A program made the translations under genes and the position numbers. The notes under the pieces were generated by a model. It was not told where the DNA came from and made no database searches. It was given only the letters and a program-made list of their open reading frames with translations. From positions 1 through 64,000 of the forward strand of contig ADNK01000171.1 in the NCBI GenBank assembly GCA_000320545.1: DNA of 64,000 nucleotides, given 5' to 3'. The DNA is from Bigelowiella natans CCMP2755 (lineage: Eukaryota; Cercozoa; Chlorarachniophyceae). Of the stretch, positions 39,612 to 51,814 are shown one piece after another (position 1 is the stretch's first letter; every line of letters begins with the position of its first letter).

Positions 39612-40250
39612 CACACATCGTAGTAATCCCCACCACCTTTCTAATGATACCCATATCGGTCTGATGCCCCCCACCCCCCCCCTGACATCCAGCTCCTGGA
39701 GTCCATACTCGACGAGGTGCACGGGGCAGACCTGACAACAATCGAGTCCATCAACGACGTACGCGCCAGCCTGCCGGTCCTCTCCGGGTGCATCCGCGAG
39801 ACCCTCCGCCTCTACCCCCCCGTGCCGTTCATTGGACGCACATCGATCGAGCCCGCTCTGGTGGACGGCTGCGAGATTCCGGAGGGCTCTGTCATGTGCT
39901 GGTCGCCATGGTTTCTCGGGCGCAACCCGCAGCAGTGGCGGGAGCCAGTAGAAGAGGTGCGTCCACAGCGCTGGGACGAGTCTGACGCGCATTGGAATCC
40001 AGCCCCATCCACAGGCGCGGCGCGCGACAGTTTTTCCTTCCTTCCGTTCGGGGCGGGGCCGCGGGGCTGCCTGGGCTCCCGACTCGGCATCATGGAGGCC
40101 ACGCTTGCCGTCGCAGGTCTGCTCAAGGAATTTTCGTTCCAGTTCGATCGCGATGAGCTGGACGTGCGCTACGACCTCACCCTCAACTTGGAAGGGGCGT
40201 GTGTCGGAGTCATCACGCCGTTGTCAGGAAGGCGGGAAGCAGGGGGCTAG
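37919..40250 (+). CDS. Cytochrome P450
   Basis: Exons: 37919-38377, 38527-38712, 38830-38922, 39033-39146, 39220-39322, 39409-39488, 39693-40250; about 530 residues. P450 signatures: I-helix AGSDTTAS (proton delivery), K-helix ExxR as CIRETLRLYPPVPF, a PERF-like segment EEVRPQRW, and heme loop FLPFGAGPRGCLGSRLG with the axial Cys. The N-terminus MRRAAPVLLLLASLAQPLPS looks like a signal or membrane anchor followed by a basic, Pro-rich stretch, so ER or organelle targeting is possible. Monooxygenase substrate and CYP family are not assigned. The start is the first ATG giving the hydrophobic leader; an in-frame upstream ATG at 37817 exists. Confidence 0.92.
39568..39608. repeat. (CA)n microsatellite in P450 intron
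   Basis: CA run in the intron preceding the last, heme-binding exon. A C-rich tract lies before the acceptor at 39692. Confidence 0.95.
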
Positions 40251-41123
40251 CACTGGGCGCGCAATGGGCTCCATGCTCTTGAAAATGTGCGGACTCGATC
40301 ATTTTTTTTTAAGTCTCTGCTTTTTCCGTGCTTGTCAGACGCTACAGTAGTATGGCGGGCGCTGGTGCATGCACATATGTAACGAGTAGGTAGTAAAGGG
40401 CCTTATTATAGTGTCTTCTGTGTGCGCATGTGCTTATCGCAGTATGTGACTCTATTCAACCAATGATAATATAATCGGCATGCGGTCAATGATGTCATAT
40501 AGCTGACAGCACATAAGTAACTAATCTTTCTCCCCTGCCATATCTAGATATATACACGTGAGACGGATGTAATGAAGTGACAGCAATTTTCCAATTGTCA
40601 TCCAGTGCAATAATGCGGCGGCTACAGCGTTAAGATTGTGTTGTTGGTTTCAGCAATTATGTGCTTCATGTTTGCAATTTTGGTGGTTACATGTACGCAC
40701 ATACATATGCACACAGAAGCGCTGTAGCTGCAGCTTTGCACAGACACATATTAGGATTTCAATTGAATGAATTGAATTATATTTAATTACATCCGTCTCA
40801 CATGGACATAGTAAATAGGAAAAAACATGTAGCAAGCATGTGTAAGTAGGTACATGTGCACGACGCGCATAGCGCACAATCATGGCTTACATGTTGTTGC
40901 ATTCACGCTTATATTCCCATCGTGACGCAATGTCCGAGCGAATTCGCAGACTGATGCCGGAATCAATAGCATAACCGGCTCAAGCCAAGAAAATTTCAAC
41001 GATACGAGTACTCATGATAGCTACGGCTGGAAACTGTTTTTACGTGCCGGCGCGCCTATATTCCACGCGGTATCGAAAAAATCCTGAAGAAAGTAGAGAA
41101 AATTTTAATAAGAAGCTAGCTAG
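40251..41123. other. Convergent spacer 6 with inverted-repeat element
   Basis: 873-bp tail-to-tail spacer after the P450. It contains a 250-bp element (40555-40804) bounded by inverted repeats. A CTAGCTAGCTAG run lies at about 41116. It is otherwise CATG/TGCA-rich, with no exon. Confidence 0.65.
40555..40804. mobile_element. Candidate MITE with 19-bp terminal inverted repeats
   Basis: Left end CACGTGAGACGGATGTAAT (40555-40573) and right end ATTACATCCGTCTCACATG (40786-40804) are reverse complements with one mismatch. The interior is AT-rich and non-coding. No clear target-site duplication is visible. Near-identical single ends occur at 5828-5846 and partial copies at 6065 and 6164. Confidence 0.5.
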
Positions 41124-41546
41124 CTAGAGGAAAGTGGCTGCTGTAAGACACGATTGAGTTACTTGGACGCCATACATGCCAAATTGAGATTGACCTGGGG
41201 ATTTTTCCTTCGTCACCGCGTCGTCATCCAGTCGTATGTCGCTCACAACCTCCAGGATCTGCCCAAAACACGTGAAATTAATTGAAATTGCAGGGTGCTG
41301 CAGCACACACGCGAGGACGGACGAAGAACACGGACGCACTGTAAGTGCACACGGTAGATAGCAATATGGCAAAATGTATGTGCGGTCATATATTACATTG
41401 GGATCTGAGGGCTTTAGTCTGAACGTCTCCAGCAGATACCTGATATTATTATCGTCGTCGATGATGATGATGATGAGTATAATGATGACGATGATGATGG
41501 TGCAAGATCTCTTACATAGTACTGCAATATACCACGTATGTACTGC

Positions 41547-41582
<36 letters not shown>

Positions 41583-43005
41583 TATATATGTAAATTATCA
41601 TACAGATATATCATGCACATGCTAAAGTACGCGTGGACTGACCCTCCATGTGGCTCTCCCCAGGACACTTCGATGGCGGCTGAGTCTACATAAATATATA
41701 CCCATATATATATATATATATATATATTTCTTTACTATATTTAATGTGTTCATCATCGAATCATTATGCGTGTTCGTGCTTCGTTCTGCACTATCCGAGG
41801 AACTACCCGTTTTGACCGTCTTCAAGCGACCGCGATGCGGGCCTTCACCACCAGTCAGATGCACACGCAAAACCACAAACACACATACACACACACACAC
41901 ACACACATACACACATACGCACTCAGACGCCTCCTCCTAATTGTAATGACGAAGCAATCATAAAGGATCCAAAATGACAATGATGGGGAAGGGGGCCATC
42001 CAGCTAGCGACCACATAGTCCTAGCCGTAAAAGGTGGCAATTGCGTTGTAATCACTTCGGTGCGTTGCGCAAATCACCACCAATACGCTAGCAAACTTCC
42101 GTTTGGCTGTGGAGCGCTGTATGTATGCTGGATATTCGGCAGGTTGCTAATTTCTCGACGTTTCTCATTCAAAATCGTCGTCGCTACCCGGCCTGCGGTC
42201 GCGGCGGTTATGCTCCACAACTGGCAAACAACAACGCATAATTCGTGGCGTGCTCAGACGGATATCGACTACAATGCTGATGACGGTAGTGACGATGGTG
42301 ATGACGGAGAGGAGGCTAGTTTGGTATATGAAGGGAACAGGTTGTGAGCAGCAAGGAGTATGCGAAGGGGAGGGGGGGGGCTGCTTTGCTGTCGCGTACC
42401 TCTGCCGTCGAGGGGGTAGGTCTCCTTAATCGAAACCAAAGGGGGGCCTTCATAAAGCAGTAGTCACAGGAAGGACGGACTCGAGTCAAATGTACTCTAT
42501 ACACACTTCTCTAAGTAGCAGTACAGCTAACCACCCCTTCGCTCTGATTAACACCGATGCGCTAAATCTCTCCACCTTTGGTGATGACTTGGAAGCCTGC
42601 TGAAGGATCAAGCTGGAGGCATGGAAAATATCAACACAGAAAGCAGCAGCAGCAACCCGTTTGTCAGTTAAGATGGTGCTCAGCCGGGGAATGAGTAGTA
42701 GTTGTAGTTGTAGTAGTAGCAGTAGTAGTAGTTGTAGTAGTAGTAGCCGCATCAACGAAGGTGAGAACCACCACCAATCCACAGCTTTTCATCACAATAA
42801 TGACTGTATATGTCTATCATATTTTCTGTGGGAAAGCAGGGGAGTATTAGTGTGTTTTGCGTCGACGACTCTCTTAGTTTTTTTTCCCCCCCCCCCCCCC
42901 CCCCCCCTCCCTTCTTTTCGGTGTATGTGTGCAGATATGCTCGGGTTCTGACGTTTATCACGATATTGGAGAGGAGGTTGGCGCCCTGTGTGCAAGTTAG
43001 GTTGT

Positions 43006-43048
<43 letters not shown>

Positions 43049-43632
43049 ACACCAACCACACAGGAACGATAGCACTTGAGAAAGGAGATAAAAAGAGGAA
43101 GAAGAAGCCCCCAAAAAAAAAAAAACCCAGCTTTCTCAACTTCGACTTACGCAGCTCCCAACGCTATATACAAATGGTGGTATGGCACGGCATCACCGCA
43201 ACAAATCTCACATAACCTTCTCTTACCATACTATACTACGACACACTACGACATATAACACGCTAGCGCAGAAGACACGCTGCACTGACTTGTCGGAACA
43301 CCGCACTGAGACCAAGCTTCCTCATTGCCTCATCCTGATATGATCACACAGTATTGCCATAAATAACGTTCCGACCATGTCCTGCGTCTCGCAATATCGA
43401 GAAATAGTTCGGGTCCTTTCTTAGCTGATAATGCATGCAGCTGCTACCTGGTCGTAGGCCTCAATCTTGCTCCATTTGCCCTGGCGTGGAAAGTCTCAGA
43501 CACGATGATATAGGGGTTTTATCGGTGATGAAAGAAATTCATAGCAGGAGACTATTACTCAGTGCGAGAGGCGTGCGATTCGGTACCACGCGATTTAAGC
43601 GGTTATATGCGTACAAACCGCAATATTTTCTC

Positions 43633-43704
<72 letters not shown>

Positions 43705-44827
43705 ATTTTACACACTCTGGCATACATGCGTCCATGAATCATTCGCAGAGGCATGCAATTATGTACAGAAAGGCTCATCGTAGAGTTCGTGATGTTCCTC
43801 GCCGGTACTCCTACGCACAGCAGCAGCAGCAGCAGACTAATTACGACGAGACGCTAGAAGAAGCGCAAGGTGGGGGCGATTTGAAAGCCATGCCCAGTAT
43901 TATCAGGCAAACATTGTGTCTCTCTTCATGGTGTTCCGGGTGTTTGCAACGTCCAAAGTAGCAGCAGCCCCGTGTTGAAGCACTCACCCAATAATCCGAA
44001 ATCGGGCTTCATTGCAGCTGCTCCCATAGAGCTGGTTTTGGGTCCTCCCCCCCCCCCCCCAACGGCGACCAAGCCAAATGCTTCGAGAAGCTTCAACGCC
44101 AGGAACACTGACAACACCACAAACGTAAGGAGGGCGGGAAGGAAGCGGAAACATAGCGGCAGAGCTTGTGAAAAATAGTAGTAGTCTTACGAAGAGGAGA
44201 AGTATTGAGTAGCAACGGTGAAGGGCTTTACATGAGCTGCATGTTTACGGCATCAGTGCACTACTAGAATTGACGCACAGTAGATGATTCCTGGCGGCGA
44301 TTTGCGTATCAAATTCACGGCGATAGCGGTGCAGTGCTGTCAATAAATTCATCGTGATTCTTGAAGAACAACGTCACGCTGGTAAGTCATAACAGTGTGT
44401 TGTCGGGGGGAAAGGGGTGAGAAATATGGGCATTTTGCAGAGGCATGTTTACTAATTCATTTTCACGGCTGTCGTACAGTCAAATCGAATCAAAGCAAAA
44501 TATACATATTATTGTAGGATCAGCTGAAGACTAGGAAGGCTGTAGGTTGATACGCTGTACTACCTGACGACTCAGCAGATCTACTTGTATCATCCTCTCC
44601 GCCGAGCCTACATGATGTGCACTTGTTTCAACAACTTTGGATAAGGATTGAGGTTAAAAAAAAAAGGGACGAAAACCGTTTGAAAGAGTCAAGAACGACA
44701 GGAATCAGCAATAGGAAACAATGCATAGGATCATACATATCACCAAAAATCTTTCCAGCTGCGTAGTCAGCCTCCACCCAAACCTTAGAATGGCATTTTG
44801 ACACATACTCTCTTACACAATGAATTT

Positions 44828-44892
<65 letters not shown>

Positions 44893-45077
44893 ATTTATGT
44901 GATATGAGGTGTGGAGATTCATCGCTCGAAGCCACCACCTTGCCTTCATCTTGAGACAAGTTGTCGTCTTTATTCCCTCCAATGAACACTTCGCGTACTC
45001 CCTTCGAATTTTCTACGATGGAGCACGTGCATGTGCGTACATAGAATAAACATGTTGATACGTTAATAAACACACAA

Positions 45078-45126
<49 letters not shown>

Positions 45127-45405
45127 ATGAGCTAGGTGTATTTGTTATCATGTTTATATGTCTTCCAAAGTGCAGGCGAGGAGGATATATCATCCAACTA
45201 TCCGACCGGGCAAGGGTATTCCGTCTGCTCCGGCTCTTCCCTCCAAAAGCTTCCCTCTTCGTCGCGCCAGCTGCCGTGCGATGAGAGGCTGCAGGGCGGG
45301 GAGAGACGCGGGTCGACGGGTCGCTTGAACGGTGGTCGTGCAGGGAACGGGGGGGGCGGCCAGCGCTGGTAGCAGTAGGAGCGGCATGGAGCTGACTATC
45401 ACCAT
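41124..45405 (-). CDS. Multi-exon gene, probable secreted/membrane protein, unrecognised
   Basis: Candidate start 45405 (hydrophobic leader MVIVSSMPLLLLPALAAPPV). Supported exon-like segments with good splice signals: 45012-44939 (ENSKGVREVFIGGNKDDNLS), 44783-44737 (VWVEADYAAGKIFGDM), about 44606-44563, about 44360-44250 (NLLTALHRYRREFDTQIAA), about 44125-44070 (membrane helix FVVLSVFLALKLLEAFGL), about 43495-43448 (FPRQGKWSKIEAYDQ), about 42465-42405 (YEGPPLVSIKETYPLDG), about 42198-42103 (ILNEKRREISNLPNIQHTYS) and about 41268-41124 (ILEVVSDIRLDDDAVTKEKS). Many joins are unresolved because introns are filled with repeats. More than one gene is possible. No family was recognised. The regular spacing of its tail from the P450 (873 bp) supports the 3' end near 41124. 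Confidence 0.4.
43630..43704. repeat. Compound (CT)n(CA)n microsatellite
   Basis: CT run followed by CA run. Similar runs lie nearby at 42886-42907 (poly-C), 43008-43044 (CA), 44829-44890 (CA then AT) and 45074-45121 (CA then GA). Confidence 0.95.
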
Positions 45406-45700
45406 GTTGGCTTTCTCCTCTGCATGAAATGTGAATGTCTTGAAGGGCTCAGGTAGATGTTGTTAGTACCCTACCCGTCGGCCGGTCGGTCGGTCGGAAG
45501 AAGCCTTCTCAAGCCGCCGTTACCGGCAGCTGGAATTGTTGTTGTGGATTGTTGCCGGATCGTGACCTTCGCGTGCTCGGTTGTTTCATGGGCAATTATA
45601 TTATCCGCCTGTTTTGCTGGTTTGGGATATTTTTGTTCCCGCCACCCGTTACCTGCCGTCGTTACCACCATCCGCGCGAGCGCGAACACGGTCGTGCGAC
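45406..45700. promoter_or_regulatory. Divergent region before the PH/EF-hand gene
   Basis: 295-bp head-to-head spacer containing GGTCGGTCGGTCGG (CGGT repeats near 45480). No convincing coding evidence. Confidence 0.35.
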
Positions 45701-46671
45701 ATGAATTTAGGAAATTTTCTAAGCGTAAACGAAGGCGCTCCTGAGAGAAAATTCGGTGAGCGGACAACACCCGATATCTGGAACATCCCCCCAGCTGGAA
45801 AGAAAGCTCGTTGTCACTGCCCAGCATGGTAACCACTCCTTACACGAATCGTGCCTCACATGAACCTGAGTGTGATCGTTGTTTCTATATGGGTGTTCGT
45901 GGCAGCTTGGAAGTCTACAGAATATGCTGAACAAGGCCAAGGGCGAGTCAGCTCAACTCAATAGAGATAAGAATAAGGTCCGGTCATGTGGGTCGGATAA
46001 CAAAAAAAAAACGTCTCCGAGCTTTCTTCCCGTAGGTGTATTGGGCTCAAAGATACAAGCGTTATTCGGAACACTACAAAGAACGAGCTGCAGTCCTAGC
46101 AAAGGAGGGTGATACGCGCGCACCAACATACCTGGATTGGGTAAGCGACATTAATACCCAGCACTCTCAATATAAGAATGACTCATGCTTGAACCTTATT
46201 CAGTCCAAGTATTACATGGAGCGAAGCGTTGACCAAGTTCGGGATATTGAGGCAAAATGTAATTAGCTGCTTCAAATTGTGATATTGTGGAAATGTTTTT
46301 ACATTGCTCGTACAGCACTCGCTATCCTGGTGCCACAGGCAGTGGCAGATTACAAAAAGAACAAGGTTGGTGTACCTAAATGTGCACGCCCCCTTGTTGC
46401 TTCCTTAAAAATGCGAATTTTTACCCAATTTATTAAAGGATAAGGAAGATGCGCAGATGAAGAAGGAAATGGAGAAGAATGAGTCGAAAAAGTACATGCT
46501 TGAATCTACTCAATGAAAAAAAAATACGTAACTTTTTGGGTTATATCTGCAATACAGACCGGATAAAGTGGAGGGCAAGTCTGAGGGCTCCTCTGATAAA
46601 TTTGTCACTGCTTTGAAGGTCAAAGTCCCGAAGGTGATTGACGAAAATTTTGTATTGAGATCGCATCATGT

Positions 46672-46712
<41 letters not shown>

Positions 46713-46904
46713 TTCTATCTTGGATGGAGTCATCATCTGTGCGATGAAATTTGCAATGAGAATGATATTCGGACATTATTACACCAACAATTTAGGGTTT
46801 GGGGAGCGGAGGATGTTTTGCAGCAAAATATGATCAAAAAGATGTATTTATCGTAGTGCAACCAGGTCACTTTTCTCATCCTTCCCACCCTCCCCTAACA
46901 CATA

Positions 46905-46964
<60 letters not shown>

Positions 46965-47207
46965 CATATATATAAATATATATAAATATATATATATATA
47001 TATTTATTTATATGTGCATAATATTTATATATATTTGATACACGCATGTATGTACCATTTGAAACATTTTGCAAGCACTATATTTGCCAAAGTAACTGAA
47101 TGATCACTACGTTCATGATTATCATTTTAATTGTTGGTCAGGCACGAAGCCAGGAACAGAGATCCTTTTCGCTCTTCCAACTGGGGTTGGTGGACTCGTG
47201 TGTCAAA

Positions 47208-47241
<34 letters not shown>

Positions 47242-50200
47242 TGTATGTGTGTGTGTGTGTGTATGTGTGTGTGTGTACTTGTGATGAATGCAGACAAGGG
47301 AGAAATAAATGAGAATAATGCAAATGAATGGCCTTATAGCTTGTGTGGCATGTATTTGTATTTTAATACAGATCGAACCCGTGGCTGTTGAAACTACCGA
47401 AGTCAAGGAGAGCGAATTGGTTGCAAATACACTTTTTGTATCTTTTGCTTTAGATGACACTCACAATGCGTTCAGATGGGACCACAGGAGAAAGAAGGAT
47501 GGCTAGAGAAAACCGGTTACGTGAATACGTCATATCAAAAGCGATATTTCAAGCTGATGAAGAATGCGGTATAATCGTAATATTTTTACACATGATGTTG
47601 CCAATTCTTCGAATTTTCGGGGTGTACTTATACTGTATACATTTTCAGAGCCTGGTCTATTACTCTGAGGCTCACTCCACCAAAGAACAGGGATCAATGT
47701 ACCACTGAACATATTATTATTAATTCCCGGAAGATTATATGTGGCAGTGAGGGGTGTTGTGCCTTGTCAATATAAACTATGTGTCTTGATTCTGTTACTT
47801 TGGACACCGTCTATCCAGCAACTTGAACGAAGTCACACTGAAAGCAAAGCCCCCAAAAGATGATGGCGCCCCCTTCTACTTCATAATCGTAATGTGTTTT
47901 TTGCTGTTACAAGCTATTTCTGAAACTGCATTTTCGGTATGATCAGGGCACCAAAGCAGTTGGTGGAATGGCAAGCCGGAATATGAAGATCAAAGCAACA
48001 TCCCAACAAGAACTCGATAGCTGGATCACCGCTCTTAAGTCGCACAAGGTAAGTTCAGTAGTATCAGGAAGATGTGGCTTTCATTCATTAACATATGTTC
48101 ATTCTGTGAATGTTCCAATGCCATATTTCTGTGTTTTCTGTGCATCGATTCTTAGGGTCTGAAATTGGTCGAGTAGATTGCATTGCAATTTGTCTTGTAG
48201 ATGGTTGAGATCTTTCGCTGTTGTTTTGACTCAAAATTCCGTTTTGGGGTGGAGTGTTGTTGCCACATTTTGGAAGTGACGAACAGTTTCCTTGGTGTAT
48301 CATAGCATTAGTTTAGTCGTGGTCGTTTTTTTGTGTCAAAAAAACTTGACATTCGATCAGTCCGTGATTCCACTTCAGTTTTCATTGCCCTCTTTCCAAC
48401 CGTTGCGTTCATGCATTTCTGCAAGCACAGCTAGACAGCACAGCACGAGCCCATGTGATGTCACAGCTCCACAGCTACTGCAGCATTTGCCACTCGATCA
48501 GTGCATCAGATGCATTGTCACGCGTGCCATGCATGGCCATGCCAGCATGTGTGGCGAACGTGTGCACACAGCACACAGCACACAGCACTGTGACGTGCAT
48601 GTCACAGAAAATTGCAGCATCGCCATCTACACATCGCATCTACGAGCCAATTGCGCTGGCATGCCAGCACGCCGCGCCAGCGCAGCGCGTGTCTGCAGGA
48701 TCGGAGATGATGGACACAGCAATGATGTAGCGCGTACCACTACGCGGGCACAAGTCACGTGCGACAACAAAGGGGTTGTCGCGGATATAGAATATAGATA
48801 ACGTAGATATTAATACAGCATAGGCACGTGGGTTCCGGCGGGACTCATGGCAGCACACCGGAAGTGTGCTGCCCCACGTGCGGCGGCATTCGCGAAAGCT
48901 TCGCGAATGATTACGCAGTGCACGATTTAATAAAAATATAATCTTTAATAAAAATAAACACAACTCTTCAAAAGGAAGCAAACGTGCCTTTCCCCCCCCC
49001 TGCCTACTTGTGCACGTAGCGCCTCGGCCTGTGAACACCTTACGCGCAACAATGATTGTCCATCATGCAGTGAACAATGATGTCAACTCTGACATGCGCG
49101 CCTCGATCATGATGATGCCGAGCGAAGGACGGGACGACTTCATTTGCACGTTCACTGTGTGATCGATTGCATTGCTTGGCTTGTGCTTTTGACCACCCCA
49201 TCACTCAGCAGCTAGCAGTGGCGTGTGTCACATCAATCGCTCTGGCCTCGCACTTAGTGCCAGTTTGCGCCACCCGAACGCACTTGTCGCAGATGGAAGA
49301 CGCCACTGCACACCGTTGTCGTACGGAGTTGTCGCAGGACAAAAACGCCATGCACAAGCACAAATTTGCAACTTTATTGACCGGCAGATCTAGCCTCAAA
49401 TGAGCATGGTGGGCGCAGGACTGCCGGTGAGCGCAGTGTCGATCATCCCGGATGGGCCAATTCTCACTACAAAAGTCAAATTTGTGTAATTGCTAAGCTT
49501 TGTTTTTTGTGTCGTTGTGTAACAAAGCCACCTCCTCCGCCGACTAAAGCAAAGGACGAATCTTTATCTAAGTAATGGCGCGCGAAACACACAGTGCACA
49601 TCAGTAGTGCAATGAGAACCTAAATCATTTTTTCAAAACTTTTTAAGGGTTCTAGAATTCTTGTATCTTGAACGATTTCATCTCTACTAGGAGAGAAAAG
49701 TTGCAGGCCATTTTCAACTACTTTGACATAGACAATGATGGAATTCTAAATGCGAAAGAGTTCACAGAGTTCGTGAATGCACTATTTGCGTGTGGGCAGG
49801 ATGAAGAAATCGAAGAGGTAAGGATATTGTTCTTGAACTTTCCTTGCTACCGATCCAGTTATTATTATTATTGTTTCAACAGGAGCAATATCCAGATCTT
49901 GCCTTAAGTTTCGGCGCAGACCCCAAGATTGGAATACGTTTAGAACACCTTCGACGAGCATATGAAGAAGAAAATGTACCACACCTTAGGGACCGTCAAA
50001 TGTGCTGAATTAACGATGAGTTCTATAAAGGGGGACGTTGACGGAGATTTCGAAAAGCTCGAGTTAGATGCTTCAGTTTTGAAAAGGATTCCACTTAAGT
50101 GAGAGTTTGCCCAAATTTCAACTGATTCAAAAGCTGAGTGATCTTCAATTTTTTTTAAGGAAATCGCCCACTGAATCGAAAATTAATTGTCTCAAGTATG

Positions 50201-50913
50201 ACACCACTTTCGAAACCATAGATGAAATAGCATTGAAAGTTAACATGATTTCATCAGATACGAAGAAAAGAAAAATAGTCCTACAAAAGGTGAGACAGAA
50301 TGACTTGGCAAACCCAATCTCACTTTGATTGAAATTTCTAACACAATCGTCTTGATTGATATGCAGGAATCCTGAAAGCTGGTGAGGTGCAAAAACGAGG
50401 AATTTTCAACACAAAGTACAAAATTCGACACATGCAGCTCGAAAAGTTGAACGGACGAGCCTTTATAGTGTACTACAAAAATAAAAATAAAGGACACGCA
50501 GGTATTTTAATTTCGCTATTCCTTTGAAACCAATGTAATGAAGTAATGAAGTCATTCTGATGCACAAGGTCAAATTTTACTGGACAAAGCTGAAATTGAA
50601 GTGGATCAAAGAAATCCAAAAAATTGGAGGATCAATACAAATAAAAGGACATTTCACTTAAAAAGTATGAGCAAAGAGGTTCTCTCCAAAAGTCCTGTTT
50701 GATTAGCTGAACGATGGTGATTTATTTTTGCTTTCTCAACAGGAGAGAGAAGAGTGGCTGTTAGCTGTAATGAAGCTGTGTGGTGACTTAGTAACAATAA
50801 AAGGAAGCTTCAGATCTCCAGGTGCCAACTCGCAAAACTTAAGCGACATCACATCCTCCCACTCAACCGTCACTGTCACGCCAAAAGGAAGTTCTAGCAT
50901 AGGTCAACCATGA
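45701..50913 (+). CDS. Coiled-coil (BAR-like) PH / EF-hand / PH protein
   Basis: Exons include 45701-45828 (MNLGNFLSVNEGAPE), 45906-45977, 46036-46140, 46204-46258, 46316-46365, 46439-46491, 46558-46633, about 47143-47200, about 47380-47565, about 47650-47690, about 47820-47889, 47949-48049, 49529-49572, 49692-49817, 49883-49997, about 50035-50098, 50161-50290, 50368-50500, 50570-50690 and 50744-50913. The first third is charged helix (YWAQRYKRYSEHYKERAAVL), possibly BAR/F-BAR-like. A first PH domain follows (EKEGWLEKTGYVNTSYQKRY to ELDSWITALKSH), then a Pro-rich linker and a canonical EF-hand (DIDNDGILNAKEF). A second PH domain (VQKRGIFNTKYKIRHMQLEK to EREEWLLAVMKLC) comes last. A calcium-responsive lipid-binding adaptor is inferred. 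A 1.48-kb intron separates PH1 from the EF-hand; two adjacent genes cannot be excluded, but phases match across it. Confidence 0.65.
46675..46712. repeat. (AT)n microsatellite in intron
   Basis: TA run. A second compound tract (CA)n(GA)n then AT-rich repeats lies at 46901-47035, and (CT)n(GT)n at 47211-47275. Confidence 0.95.
48050..49528 (+). other. Large intron with spacer-like DNA
   Basis: Unusually long intron for this window. From about 48170 to 49480 it has the CATG/TGCA/GCA-rich texture of the convergent spacers: ACACAGCACACAGCACACAG at 48567, TGCCATGCATGGCCATGCCA at 48524, GCATGCCAGCACGCC at 48659, and the palindromic CGCGAAAGCTTCGCG near 48891. Nothing coding was supported. Confidence 0.5.
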
Positions 50914-51814
50914 CCAGCTTGAAGCCCAAAAGCCGATGCACATCCGGCACGAAACTACATAAGTGCGATGTCCATTTCCACATGATAATGTAATGTTGCT
51001 CGTGTAATTTATAGTTCAAGCATGATCAACGCCAGTAATTGAGCTTCCATAGTGCTAGGTCCATACTAGAAAGAAGGTGAAAGCGTGAAAATTCGTATTG
51101 CATGCTCACACGCACACACTCTAGACACTAGCTGTTCATGTCACACATCAGGTCTGATGATGTGCTTGCATGCATTGCTAATGTCTAGATGTGCAAGCGA
51201 TCGATGTGGACGGTGCCTACGCCTACTTTTCTAGTTTTATATTACATGACATGTGCAGCAAGCGCGGCAACACATCTAGACATGTCTAGATGTGTGCTAC
51301 TGTGCACGTACATCAGATAGTAGCTAACATGCCTTGCATTAGCAGTGACATGTAGCACATCTATGCACACATGCTAGCTAGCTAGCATGCGCGTGCCATC
51401 AAAATTTCCCCGATGTCATTTTTGTAACAGCACTCATGACAATGGGGTGGTCTTATGCGACATAGTTGCTCCATAAAATCGTAACATATCAAGTTAGTCG
51501 AACTCACACATCCAGTGATAGTGCAGAATATTGTGCTGAAGGAAGAAACCTTAGTACGTGCTGTATCCTCATGTTTCATGCTTAGCAAATGTTATTAGCC
51601 ACGATTTTGCGTTACACTGTGCCCCAATGAATGGCATGCGATGACAATTGTTGTTTTTCACGCCTGTCTAGGTACATGTCAGTCAGCATACAGACATTCA
51701 TACGCCGACAGCAATATCAACGAACTATCCGTATACGCACAATTCTTTCACTGCATGCGCTACATGCATTTGATATGATGGCCAAGTATTTTAACACGAA
51801 CGCCCAGTTATCAG
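50914..51814. other. Convergent spacer 7 with large palindromes
   Basis: 901-bp tail-to-tail spacer. It holds a perfect 26-bp palindrome at 51270-51295 (centre AGACATGTCT) and a perfect 20-bp palindrome CATGCTAGCTAGCTAGCATG at 51370-51389. There are many TCTAGA and CATG sites. No exon was supported. Confidence 0.75.

Noticed and set aside
48292-48801. Plus-strand frame of about 170 codons inside the long intron
   Set aside because: Composition reflects CAC/GCA repeats and it has no phase-compatible splice sites to neighbours.
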